A stretch of 64,000 nucleotides of DNA from Drosophila pseudoobscura. Taxonomy: Eukaryota; Arthropoda; Insecta; Diptera; Drosophilidae. Numbering within the stretch: position 1 is the stretch's first letter; each line of letters begins with the position of its first letter. A model generated the notes under the pieces. That model did no database searches, had not been told where the DNA came from, and saw nothing but the letters and a program-made list of their open reading frames with translations. Shown here piece by piece: positions 52,080 to 61,282 of the stretch. The translations under genes were made by a program, and so were the position numbers. The stretch lies in the NCBI RefSeq assembly GCF_009870125.1, contig NC_046683.1, positions 37,277,869-37,341,868 of the forward strand, written 5' to 3'.

Positions 52080-52825
52080 TTATTTCGCCAATTTGTCCAA
52101 TATTTGGCTAAATTTATCTACAAGCGCCTTTTGGACCTCTAGCTTCTCCTTCTCTAATGTTTCCATTCGTTCGAAATGTTCCGACATTTTCTTCGAAATT
52201 GCCGACATTTCCTTCAGCTGAGCAGCGCAGAGATCGTTCAGGTCCATGGTCTGCGCTGGTCTAGTTCGACGGCGCTTCGGCATGGGCTCCTCCTTCTCTG
52301 AGGGTTCGTCCTTCTCTGAGAGTTCCTCCTCAATGGGGTCTTCAATCGCGCACTTAACCCCAGTGTCGGCCTCCTTAGTCGTACGGGGGGGAAGTCCATA
52401 GATTGGCCAACCTACTCCTTCCACCATTTCGTATAGGCCACATAGCTTGGCCACTTCCTCCTCCAATTCCCCAAGCAATTGCTGAGCGAAGGGCCCTCCA
52501 CCTGTAGCTCGAGTTTCGGATTTGTTTTTTACCATCTTCTTGCGGATGTTGGTTTTCCAATCCGCCCAAACCTAAAATTGTAGAATTGAATATAGTAGTG
52601 TGCTACCTTTTGTTGTGCAACACATACCTTTTTTCAACCCAATGCGTCCTTGATTGGCGGCTCAACAGCATTGAGAGCGCCGCAAAGCTCTGCCCACTTG
52701 GCATCGACAACAACTCGGTCGCCCTTCACAAATCCTTTTGCCAAGTCCGGGTTTTCTTTCATGAAACCCACCAGGATTTCATCTTGTAGTGATGATTTAT
52801 GCTTTCCCCTGGATATAAAGAACAA
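52080..52825 (-). pseudogene. Harbinger MADF/Myb-like partner protein, one nonsense change
   Basis: On the minus strand an exon from about 52815 reads GKHKSSLQDEILVGFMKENP and VVVDAKWAELCGALNAVEPP, the Myb/SANT-MADF type DNA-binding fold. It ends KDALG, a TGA where the family has Trp, KK and a GTATGTG donor (about 52627). After an intron of about 57 bp the second exon starts VWADWKTNIRKKMVKNKSET and is open to 52080. It includes ALLGEL-like helices, an acidic region (EEELSEKDEPSEKEEP), a basic PKRRRTRP nuclear-type signal and a C-terminal coiled coil (KMSEHFERMETLEKEKLEVQ). Its role is to bring transposase to the nucleus and DNA. An upstream exon is likely, since TATATCCAG precedes GGGAAAG. 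Confidence 0.8.
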
Positions 52826-53383
52826 AGCGGTAATTTTGTCCGAATTAAATTGTGCGGGAAACAGTTGTGCTCACCCAGATGTTCTGTTAAGCGCATGTTA
52901 CAAGCACAGTCTGAGCTGTTACATGCACATTTGTGCTGTTATACGCAAAAATTTATTAATTGCCAACGTTCCGATAACTAAATCGGAATGCGTCAGCTGC
53001 TTACACCAAAACGAAATTTGTTGTTGCTGTGGCCAATTTTTTCTGAGCCAAATTTTAGGTTGGGTTAAAATAAAATTATTTATAAAGAAAGCACAAGTTA
53101 AATTACCCTGATATAGGTATCAAGTTTATGTTAATGCATCAATAAGTCATCTATTTTTTTCCTTTTGCAATTAAGGTTCGTTTTGTTGTATAAAAAGCCG
53201 TTTACTTTTCATTTCGTCAACGAAAATGTTTTCGTTTTGAAAACGAAGAAATCTTGCGGAATGGGAAAAAGAGAGCCCCAATTTATGTGATTTCAAAAGT
53301 AAATCGGAAAACTTTTGTGAATGTGAAAAACGGAGCCTGGCTGATTATATATTTCATTATTAGTTATATTATTATTATATGTA

Positions 53384-53690
53384 TGTCGGAAAATGAAGAC
53401 CCTGATGCGGCACATCGTTCTCTTGATTTTCATTCGCCATTTTGTATCACCGCTGTAACACAGCAAGTCACTTGCGTCGCGTTCTTTTCGTAGTCCAATC
53501 TCGACTGACTCTCAACAACAACACTAGCAACATGCTCATCTGAGACGCTCTCTCTCTCGCTCAGACTATGCTCTCAGCAACATTGTATATCATTGAATAT
53601 ATCGATACAGCTATCGTAGTAACTAATTTTATTGTAAGTCGATTACTTATTTTATTTAAAAATACTGGAATTATTTCATAATCTCCGACA
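53384..53690 (-). repeat. 3' LTR of gypsy C
   Basis: 307 bp; minus strand TGTCGGAGATTATG...TCATTTTCCGACA. The sequence ATGGCGAATG corresponding to the gag start lies inside this LTR too, showing that it is part of the LTR unit and not flanking DNA. An AGGAAGGCCG purine tract precedes it on the minus strand (53691-53700). Confidence 0.9.
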
Positions 53691-54452
53691 CGGCCTTCCT
53701 GACGCTCACACGTCCTCGTGGGCCAGGCCATACCAATTAACGACAAAATACATAGTCGTCCATCACTTGCTCAAGTAACTTAACATTTTATTTACATTCG
53801 CTTTTATTTGTTTTTAATCAATTGCTTATTTCAACTTAAACTTATTTTCCAATCAATTCCAATTTTCAATTGCTCATTCCAATTTAAACTTGTTCTTCAA
53901 TCTTTATCTTTTAATTCTTACAATATACCAAAGCCACATTCTCTTCTTTTCAATGATGCTCTTAATTTCTTGTTTCGTTTACGTCTATAGTACCATTGTA
54001 CCATCGCACCATCACTCTCTCACTCTTCTCTTATGATTGTCACTCACATATCCTTCATACCACGTTCTCAGGCTCTTGCTGTCTCAATACAACGCTCTCA
54101 CGCACATTTTGCGTCCTGGTCTCTCTCTAGACCCTCATGACCCCCGCCACGCGACATCAACCGCGCCGCACGCCATGTTGGACTCTCTTAGCCCACACTT
54201 GTGCCATCGGTTGACCATCGTGGTGCAGTCGTAGCATTCGTGTATGATTCACCTCAACACACCCACTGGTGACGGAGTGTATGGTACTTCTTCATCATCC
54301 ATGCCCTCTAGCAGGTGATCCACTTCAGCCGCAACTAGCTCACTTGGCATAGCTCGTAATTGTTCATGAGCATACTTAAATGTTCTCTTACTTGATAAAG
54401 ATTTTAACATATATCGATCACCTTCAAGAACTTCAATTATCGTAAATGGACC

Positions 54453-54905
54453 TTAAAATTTAGGATCCAACTTCGTTTGGTGACGTTCCTCACACTTGAG
54501 CAAGACATGGTCGCCAACACCTTCGTTCGTTCTGACACCTTCTATATCTACCTTTTCTTCTTCTATCAATGGCATCATACACAATGGCCTTGCCTCTTTC
54601 CCAATCAACATTTCCAATGGACTAGCCTTAGTGACTCGATTCGTTGTACAATTCAAAGCCAACTGAACATCTTTCAACGCATCCTGCCAAGATCGTTTAC
54701 TTGTTTCCACAGCCGTCAACATTGCCTTCATGGTACTCATAACGCGCTCTACCTGTCCATTCGCACGACTAGCGCCAGTTGCTATTATATGAAAATCAAT
54801 CTTTTGTGCAGAGCAAAACTGTCGGAAATCACTACTCGCAAAACTACGGCCCTGATCTGCGATTATCCGATTGGGAACACCAAGTAAGGATATGGCAGAT
54901 TTCAC
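54453..54905 (-). pseudogene. Gypsy C integrase core and C-terminus
   Basis: The minus-strand frame reads LLGVPNRIIADQGRSFASSD, with the second catalytic Asp, then ATGASRANGQVERVMSTMKA with the Glu, and KLDPKF at the C-terminal end. The first catalytic Asp region lies to the right, where the 203-bp insertion and decay (54906-55200) have broken the frame. Integrase would insert the cDNA. Confidence 0.85.
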
Positions 54906-54923
54906 TGCCTCAATGCAGCTGTC

Positions 54924-55126
54924 AAAAAAAAATAAAAAAAATTAGAATTAGTATTAGTATTAATAATACAAATATTAGTCATAATAATAAAAATATTAGT
55001 CACATTAAAAATGTTAGAATAAGAAAATCATTCTGCTTAAAGCACGCAACTATGTGAACTCCATGTGACTAGCGCATTAACATAAAGTAGAAATAATGTC
55101 GCGTTAGGAATATATATATACAAATA
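54924..55126. mobile_element. 203-bp AT-rich insertion with 12-bp duplication
   Basis: AATGCAGCTGTC occurs at 54912-54923 and again at 55127-55138, directly flanking an AT-rich insert that splits the integrase. The insert begins with AAAAAAAATAAAAAAAATT, then ATTAGTATTAG-type repeats. A duplication of this length suits a retroposed short sequence, but the A-run is on the left end, and the family is unknown. Confidence 0.8.
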
Positions 55127-55200
55127 AATGCAGCTGTCTGTATCAAGATTCAAAGTGTGATAAAGATACACGTACTTGGTGAATGCATCGACTTGTACTA

Positions 55201-55898
55201 TCACGTATTCTTTCTCACATATGTTGACATATTTTCAAACCAATACTGTGTGTAAACCTTATCTAAAGTCTTCTCCCAGCGCAAATGCATTATAGCTTCG
55301 TGTACGTGATTGATGACTGACCATCTGAACGCCCTAGGTATTACAGGTAGGCACCTGGTTCGACCATCTCTTTGTATTTTCCTATACAGCATACCCGCTC
55401 TCAATTCATATGTCCTTGCAATCTTATCCTGTAATTCATTATTTTGCAATTTCGAAACTACGCCTGCTAACTCTTGATCTCGCTGCTGTTCTGCTAAGAG
55501 CCAATTATCCGTTATTTCCGCTAATTCTACACGAAATTCATTTATATTCGCAGCATTCGCACGTTTTTCAACCGACAATGAATTGCGTGAAAGAAAGTCA
55601 ACATGTGCCATATGATTTCCTTTTCTATACTCCACACTAAAATCAAATGATTGCAATAATAAGTCCATCAGCGATGTACCCGAGGCGACAAATCTATTTT
55701 ATGGCGGCTAGCTTTTAAGAAATTGCAATCGGTGTACACTACAAAAGCACGGCCATGCAGGTAATGGCGAAAATGTTTAACGGCATTAAAAACGGCTAGT
55801 GTTTCCAGCTCATACGAGTGGTGTTTTGATTCGGCTGCTGTAGTGCATTTGCTGCAATATTCAATCACTCTCGGTTTGCCATTTACCTTGTGCATCAA
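55201..55898 (-). pseudogene. Gypsy C RNase H and integrase zinc region
   Basis: The first part (55898-55668) has HKVNGKPRVIEYCSKCTTAA, ELETLAVFNAVKHFRHYLHG and VVYTDCNFLKAS, the core of RNase H. After a frame change near 55668 the frame continues DLLLQSFDFSVEYRKGNHMA, HVDFLSRNS, then MHLRWEKTLDKVYTQYWFEN, which is the HHCC integrase N-terminus. It ends at 55201. RNase H degrades the RNA of RNA/DNA hybrids. Confidence 0.85.
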
Positions 55899-56030
55899 TA
55901 TGGCGCCATAGCCAATCGATCTAGCATCGGTATGAAACTCAACAGGGTATTATGGATCGAAGATTATCAGAACGGAGTCGCTAACTAGCGTTGATATAAT
56001 TTTCTGTCGCACCTGTTCATGTTTTGGTTC

Positions 56031-56564
56031 TCACTCAAATTTGCTGTTCTTAGAGGTATAAAAATATAATGGCTTCATTTCCTCGGAGAATCTGGGAACA
56101 AATTGCCGAAAGTAGGATGACAACCCTATAAACTGTCTCAGTTGGGTCACAGATTGTGGTGGCGACTGAGCAGCCAACGCTTCTATCTTACGCGGATTCG
56201 GCCTTAATTCGCCATTTTCAACTTTGAACCCCAGATATTCTACGCTTGGTTTCAGAAATGGACACTTGGCTATATTAACTGAGAATCCGGCCTCATTTAG
56301 TACGTTCAACACCTTTTCAAGTCTTTCATACGCCTCCTCTCTCGTGCCGGTAACAACCAGAACATCATTGATGTAAACTATGGCATACGAATAGGCCAGT
56401 TCTCCCAAAGCTCGTGTTATTGCTCGTTGAAAAACAGATGATGCGTTTTTCAGGCCAAACGGCATGGACAGAAACTCGTACTGACCCTCAGGTGTTACAA
56501 ATGCTGTGCGTTCTATCGAGTCCGAATGTATGGGTACCTGATAGAAACCACTCGCCATATCCAA
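56031..56564 (-). pseudogene. Gypsy C reverse transcriptase palm and thumb
   Basis: The frame starts inside the palm (MDMASGFYQVPIHSDSIERT) and shows LSMPFGLKNASSVFQRAITR, then AIVYINDVLVVTG, where the usual YxDD is YIND, so the first catalytic Asp of the pair is Asn. It continues with VEYLGFKVENGELRPNPRKI and FIGLSSYFRQFVPRFSEEMK. The RT fingers that should lie between protease and this part are missing (only about 50 bp separate them). RT is inactive by deletion and probably by the Asp change. Confidence 0.85.
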
Positions 56565-56618
56565 GCTTGAAAAGAATCCCTTTTGGCAATGTCGGACAGC
56601 GTGTTGACAGTTTTGATC

Positions 56619-57068
56619 TTATATATATATCTCAAATTTGTTGTCATCTATGGAAACATTAAAACCCTGACTCAGAATCTCGCGGCCGATTAACACATCA
56701 TGCTTTATACATTCATTCATTATCACGTGAAATAAGATTTCTACGGAATATTCACAAATTTTAACTGTTAATAAGATTTGCAAATTACATGATATAGAAT
56801 TTTCCCCAATTCCTTTTAAAACTACCTTATTGTTCAATCTCTTTCCTGCAAACTTTTCAACCAGTTTTTCTTTCAATAATGAACATTCAGCACCTGAGTC
56901 AAAGAAGAATGGAACGGGCTCACCAAACTGATACAGGGTTCCTCTCGGCTCCATCACGGTACAGACATCTACCCGCTTCTCGTATGTGCTGCTCTTACTT
57001 GACGCTGAGGTACCTTTCGTACATACAGACGCAATATGTCCAGGGTTGCCACACTTAAAACATGTCAC
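56619..57068 (-). CDS. Gypsy C zinc knuckle and protease, truncated
   Basis: The open frame begins MTCFKCGNPGHIASVC, a CCHC knuckle (C-x2-C-x4-H-x4-C) of nucleocapsid type. A linker precedes the protease with VPFFFDSGAECSLLKEKLVE, where the active-site triplet is DSG, followed by KHDVLIGREIL typical of retropepsin C-terminal parts. It ends at 56619. Upstream gag is cut off by the DINE-1 inserted at 57144. Confidence 0.85.
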   Translation of the reverse strand: MTCFKCGNPGHIASVCTKGTSASSKSSTYEKRVDVCTVMEPRGTLYQFGEPVPFFFDSGAECSLLKEKLVEKFAGKRLNNKVVLKGIGENSISCNLQILLTVKICEYSVEILFHVIMNECIKHDVLIGREILSQGFNVSIDDNKFEIYI

Positions 57069-57143
57069 TGTTAAGACCTTAAAAGAAAAGTCTAGACATT
57101 TGCGAGTTGAGTTGTAAATTCAAACTAAATTTTATTCTTAAAA

Positions 57144-58275
57144 CGAGGGGGAACGTTGTGAGTTGCTGCGGTCACCGCAACTCTACAGTTATACCCGATA
57201 CTAAGTCAGTATGGCTCTCCTCCGGCAGATGGCGCTAATATTAAGCGACACGACAAAGAGTGTGTGCGAGAGAGACAGAAAATCAGTCTGAGCGTGACGT
57301 CGGGCGCTGCGTAGCCACTGCAAATTGATTTGTTCCTTTTGGCTATAAAAATGATCTGATCTGATCCAGATTCAGCAATCTAATAGATATGGTCATTATC
57401 TATGATTCTGCGTTTTTAGTTTTCTCGAATCTGCAATATTGTGGATGCAACAGATTTTCGTCCTTTGTGGGGGCGGATGGGGGTGGGGCGAAATTCTGAG
57501 ATATACGTTTTATAGTGACATCTTAAAGGAGTGTGTGTACCAAATTTGGTTACTCTAGCCTTAATAGTCTCTGAGATTTGTGGTTGCCCCAGATTTTTGT
57601 CCTGTGCGGGGGCGGAAGGGGGTGTGGCGAAATTTGGACAGGAAACGGTCAAGGTCCGATATCACAGGAGTGTGGATACCAAATTTCGTTGCTCTAGCTT
57701 TTATGGGTTCTGAGATCCTTGAACTCATATTTTGTAATTGGCAAAACCGACCATGAAACCTGTGTGTTAGAGTGAGACAGAGCGAGAAAGAGTGAAATTG
57801 TTTTCGTGATTCTGGCTATAATAATTATACGATTTGGTTCAGATTTTGCACTCTTGAAGATATAGTCATCTTCTACGATTCTGCGTTTATAGTTTTCTGG
57901 TATCGTCAAAATTGTGGATGCCACAGATTTTCGCCCTTTGTGGGGGCGGAAGTGGGCGGGGCAAAGTCTTGAAATATTTTTGGAGCAGTGACATATCACA
58001 GAAGTCTGGATCCAAAACATCGTTGCTCTAGCCATTATAGTCTTTGAGCATTAGGCGCTGAAGGGGACGGACAGACGGACGGACGGACAGACGGACAGAC
58101 GGACGGACGGACAGACGGACAGACAGACATGGCTCAATCGACTCGGCTATTGATGCTGATCAAGAATATATATACTTTATGGGGTCGGAAACGATTCCTT
58201 CTGGACGTTACACACATCTACTTTCACCACAAATCTAATATACCCCAATACTCATTTTGAGTATCGGGTATAAAA
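57144..58275 (+). mobile_element. Complete DINE-1 copy (reference copy for this window)
   Basis: It starts CGAGGGGGAACGTTGTGAGT with the palindrome GAGTTGCTGCGG...CCGCAACTC, then CCGATACTAAGTCAGTATGG, CACGACAAAGAGTGTGTGCG and GCTGCGTAGCCACTGCAAAT. Three diverged modules of about 140 bp follow, each with CAGATTTT(C/T)GTCC or GCCC, GGGGGCGGA(A/T)(G/T)GGG and ACCAAATTT or a variant. Next come a GACGGACAGACGG microsatellite, the CGGCTATTGATGCTGATCAA core, CCGAAACGATT-type sequence and the end GAGTATCGGGTATAAAA. It is inserted between gag and the CCHC of gypsy C, so it is younger than that element. Confidence 0.93.
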
Positions 58276-58299
58276 ATCAGAGCGTTATATGTGATTTGA

Positions 58300-59118
58300 C
58301 AATGAGGTAGGAGGTACAATTTGGTAGTCTATAATTATCGTTAGACCTACGCAGAGGATACACTTCACTGAGGGTGTCTATTTGAGTACATGCTTACATA
58401 AGTTTTATTTTAGGACCGCATTTTTTAAGTGTTTTCTCCACTTGTTACAGGGTTACAGATCTCTGTTTACACCAGTGCAGTCATAACTTGTCTACTATGT
58501 GATTTCTTTAGAGTTCGGTGTTGTTACATGAGTGAATGGGTACAATAATCTATTAATGTTTAAACATTCTGCAAGGGGCCGAAAGTGGCATTGTATTGAC
58601 GATAATATGTTCATGTTTGAACATCACTGCTGCTTGTTCCTTCCTTGGCTTCGGGCTGCCATTGAAGATGTTTAGCAAAATGGCTGCCGGCGTCTCTATT
58701 CCTTCGTAGCGCTGAACAAATAGATCTCTAAACGCAGGCTATTTGATTCCTGTGTAACAGATCTGTGATAGCCACTGTGATGGTCCTCCCTCCAGCGAGT
58801 CACTGAGTGCCATCACAAGTGCGCTGCCCTCTAGCGGATTCTCTGCCATGATTATATCCACCGTTTTGCACCAAGCAGCGGCATCTGCACCTACAGCGTC
58901 GGGGTTGTCTTTGGCAAGGTTACAACTTTGGCTTTTTCATCAGAATTTTTTGATGCCTGCATTGATTTAATAAGCTCCATGAAATTTCGGTGTTGGGCCT
59001 CGAGAAGTGTACGCCAGTATTTGTCAGAGTGGTCTGATGGCGAGGGCGATCCCACTTCTGATGTCGGAACATGAAGACCCTGATGCGGCACATCGTTCTC
59101 TTGATTTTCATCCGCCAT
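58300..59118 (-). pseudogene. Gypsy C gag, starting inside the LTR
   Basis: The ATG at 59118 (MADENQENDVPHQG) lies 56 bases inside the 307-bp LTR. The frame runs out through the LTR end and primer-like site (HVPTSEVGSPSPSD) into Gag: SDKYWRTLLEAQHRNFMELI, ending at 58891. In another frame the Gag continues with AAAWCKTVDIIMAENPLEGS, ALVMALSDSLEGGPSQWL and QRYEGIETPAAILLNIFNGS to about 58620. A TAG-type break lies near 58740. Gag forms the particle. Decay and the DINE-1 separate it from the zinc knuckle. Confidence 0.75.
59047..59061 (-). promoter_or_regulatory. Gypsy C primer-binding-site candidate
   Basis: The minus strand reads TCAGAAGTGGGATCG immediately after the LTR end TCCGACA. This resembles the complement of a tRNA-Leu 3' portion, except that the terminal CCA-pairing bases are replaced by LTR sequence. 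The site is inside the gag reading frame. Confidence 0.55.
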
Positions 59119-59368
59119 TTTGTATCACCGCTGTAGCACAGCAAGTCACTTGCGTCGCGTTCTTTTCGTAGTCCAATCTCGACTGACTCTCAACAACAAC
59201 ACTAGCAATATGCTCATCTGAGACGCTCTCTCTCTCGCTCAGACTATGCTCTCAGCAACATTGTATATCATTGAATATATCGATACAGCTATCGTAGTAA
59301 CTAATTTTATTGTAAGTCGATTACTTATTTTATTTAAAAATACTGGAACTATTTCATAATCTCCGACA
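59062..59368 (-). repeat. 5' LTR of gypsy C
   Basis: 307 bp with TGTCGGA/TCCGACA ends, the partner of 53384-53690. It contains a CT-rich GAGACGCTCTCTCTCTCGCT stretch and the gag ATG. It would promote minus-strand transcription. Confidence 0.9.
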
Positions 59369-59441
59369 TGTATATATTATATATTTACTAAATAGTTTTT
59401 CTTATTTTTGTTATTTAATTATATTTTGACTACATTTTATC

Positions 59442-59753
59442 ATGCCTCGTAGGCTATCTGCTTCTCAGCAGTCTCAGAGACGCAAATTGAGAAACAGATC
59501 AAATAGAGATAGAAATTTAGGAAATTTAGAAAATTTAGGAAATTTAGAAAATGTCGAGTTTATTGAAAATAGGGAACTTGTAATAGATGCAGACCCTGAG
59601 TTCGTTGACCCAGTTAGAAACCAAGAGCTAGATGCGGAGGGAGAAAATCAAGTGACTGCTTGGCAAGTTCCAGGAGTAGGTCGGGAAGAGCAGGCAGCTG
59701 TCCCTGGTGAGCAGGTAGAGAATACAGTAGGCAACGATCGTTCTCTTTCGTAG
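59442..59753 (+). CDS. Hypothetical 103-residue protein
   Basis: The frame starts MPRRLSASQQSQRRKLRNRS and is strongly basic for about 30 residues. It then has a short internal repeat (NLGNLENLGNLENVE, encoded by AATTTAGGAAATTTAGAA units) and an acidic, Glu/Val-rich C-terminal half. I recognise no family. The basic start could be a nucleic-acid-binding tail of a transposon protein, but nothing proves translation. It stands alone between gypsy C and the CR1 element. Confidence 0.35.
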   Translation: MPRRLSASQQSQRRKLRNRSNRDRNLGNLENLGNLENVEFIENRELVIDADPEFVDPVRNQELDAEGENQVTAWQVPGVGREEQAAVPGEQVENTVGNDRSLS

Positions 59754-60257
59754 TGATCAGACGTGTTTTTGTTTTGCGCTCCGCATTTTTCCTTTTGTTT
59801 CAAATAAACAGCCGGAGTTTTCCTAATTAAATTCTAAATATACTTTCTAACCAGACAACAATCTGGAAACCTATTCATTTACGCGAGTGCATGCCTTTTG
59901 ATTTGTGTTAAAATATTATTTAACTTTTTATTTTTCGGCGTCGGCTTGTGTTGTGTTGTATTGTTGCAGTGAGTGAGTATTGCATTGCAGTCCGCTCTCG
60001 TCTGGTAGCTTTTGTTGTCTTATCACTCTCTCGCTATCACCTCAACCTCAATAACTGTTCTTTCTTCTCGCTCTTTCAACTTTCTGAGCAATAGCGCTCT
60101 CTGTCTAGTAGCTCTATAACCGCTCTCCACTCTGCTCTCTTTTTTTTCTTACCAATTCCGCTTTGAGCGTTGTCTGGCACATTGGTCTGATACCAATTTG
60201 TTTTGGAAATTTTTAATTTTTTTGATTTTAATAAAATATTTGAATAATAAAAATAGA
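59754..60257 (+). promoter_or_regulatory. Probable CR1 5' untranslated region
   Basis: A CT-rich segment with repeated CTCTC stretches (about 59990-60150) precedes ORF1. Non-LTR elements carry internal promoters in such leaders. The exact 5' start, and hence any target duplication, is not defined. Confidence 0.45.
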
Positions 60258-61271
60258 ATGGAATTCGCTGTGGTCTGCGCCAAAAAAACCTGCAAGAAGC
60301 AGATCACTCACGATCAGCCAAATGTCCCCTGCTGGCTCTGCGACAGCGTAGTCCACGCAAAATGCGCGGGATTTTCTGGCCTCGTGAGCGATGCCATAGC
60401 CAAACGTAATGGCTTGCATTACAGTTGCGAGGCATGCCGTGCGGTGGAGAAAGACATGGTGGCTTTCATGAGGCAGACGCGGAGTGGCTTTAAGGAGCTG
60501 ACCGTTGGTTTTAAAAACCAGTACGATCGGCTCCTAGCCATGGAGGCTCAGTTTAGCGGTTTAAAGCTGCTGAATGAGTCTCCGAGGCGCAAAAAGGTCA
60601 CTCCGCGGGACCTGCAAGTGCCAACCGTCACTCAGCCGTCCGCCGCCGAAAAATTGACTCCGACCACTCCAAGTGTACAGCAGTTGATCTCGTTTGCCAC
60701 TCCAAAGGCAACGAAAGCTGCTGGCGATGCAGATTCGGTAGCCGAATTCATCGCCTCGGAGAATGTGCAGCCAAGTACGTCTGCTGCGTCCGTGTCCGTG
60801 GTGTCCGCAAGTTCACTAGTTGTCCCGTCTATCCCGATCCCACCAGTAAATAGACGTTCCGGACCTCCGGATATTGCCACTACAGGTACTAGACCTGCGG
60901 TGACTAAACCACTGGTGGGAGTCCCACCAAAACGACAAGTTTTTGTTTCACGGCTGGCCCCTGACCTCACATCTAATGATGTAACTGCTTTCATTCAAAG
61001 CAAAATAAAAGCCGTGGGTTTAAAGGTGGAGAAATTTAACTTCTCTTATGCCAGGGAGATAGCGTCGTTTAAGATAAGCATCTCCCCAACTCAATTTGAC
61101 ACCATTTGCTCCACCAAATTTTGGCCGGAGCATTTGGTGGTGAAGGAGTTTAAGGCTAAGAAGAAGAATAGGCCCCCCATATCGCTTCCAAATCTTTCCA
61201 GCGTGCCACCCTCAACCTCAACTTCCTCTTCCTCAACTTCCCGTCTTGCTCCAACCTTTCCAAAAAACTAA
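60258..61271 (+). CDS. CR1-type LINE ORF1 (PHD-like finger, RNA-binding)
   Basis: I prefer the ATG at 60258 (MEFAVVCAKKTCKKQ); an in-frame ATG at 60198 adds 20 hydrophobic residues that are unlike the family start. The N-terminus is a Cys4-His-Cys3 PHD-like finger (CAKKTC ... CWLCDSVVHAKCAGF ... CEACR). A helix-rich stretch (SGFKELTVGFKNQYDRLLAM) and a Ser/Thr/Pro-rich linker follow. A C-terminal RRM-like part (RQVFVSRLAPDLTSNDVTAF ... EIASFKISISPTQFDTICST, FWPEHLVVKEF) and a Ser-rich tail end at 61271. PHD fingers in ORF1 are known in the CR1 clade. It would bind element RNA. No breaks are seen. Confidence 0.85.
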   Translation: MEFAVVCAKKTCKKQITHDQPNVPCWLCDSVVHAKCAGFSGLVSDAIAKRNGLHYSCEACRAVEKDMVAFMRQTRSGFKELTVGFKNQYDRLLAMEAQFSGLKLLNESPRRKKVTPRDLQVPTVTQPSAAEKLTPTTPSVQQLISFATPKATKAAGDADSVAEFIASENVQPSTSAASVSVVSASSLVVPSIPIPPVNRRSGPPDIATTGTRPAVTKPLVGVPPKRQVFVSRLAPDLTSNDVTAFIQSKIKAVGLKVEKFNFSYAREIASFKISISPTQFDTICSTKFWPEHLVVKEFKAKKKNRPPISLPNLSSVPPSTSTSSSSTSRLAPTFPKN

Positions 61272-61282
61272 CTTCTCTTTAA

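Larger units (their letters stand above)
50807..53341 (+). mobile_element. PIF/Harbinger element with convergent genes
   Basis: The left end GGCAGGCTCCGTTTTTCA is repeated inverted at the right end (GAAAAACGGAGCCTGGC), matching over about 18 bp. Sub-terminal sequences rich in TTTTCGTTTT lie inside both ends (about 50850-50880 and 53215-53250). A DDE transposase on the plus strand and a MADF/Myb-like protein on the minus strand face each other, the usual two-gene layout. A clear 3-bp target duplication is not seen. Both genes are damaged, so this copy is not autonomous. Confidence 0.85.
53384..59368 (-). mobile_element. Gypsy-superfamily element C with 307-bp LTRs
   Basis: Both LTRs start TGTCGGA and end TCCGACA, are 307 bp long and differ at about five sites (about 1.6%). 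On the minus strand the order is LTR, primer-like site, gag, CCHC and protease, RT, RNase H, integrase, polypurine tract, LTR. It was later invaded by a DINE-1 (57144-58275) and by a 203-bp insertion (54924-55126). Losses in RT, gag and integrase make it inactive. It resembles the mdg3/GATE/blastopia type in layout, by general resemblance only. Confidence 0.9.
53380..59372. repeat. 4-bp target duplication TGTA of gypsy C
   Basis: TGTA lies directly outside both LTRs (53380-53383 and 59369-59372), the length usual for gypsy-superfamily integration. Confidence 0.85.

Noticed and set aside
53254..53493. Plus-strand 79-codon ORF
   Set aside because: It spans the Harbinger right end and the gypsy C LTR; a chance frame crossing two elements.
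57144..58275. CRISPR-like or satellite array from the repeated modules
   Set aside because: Only three diverged blocks within an element that recurs across the window; it fits DINE-1 internal structure.
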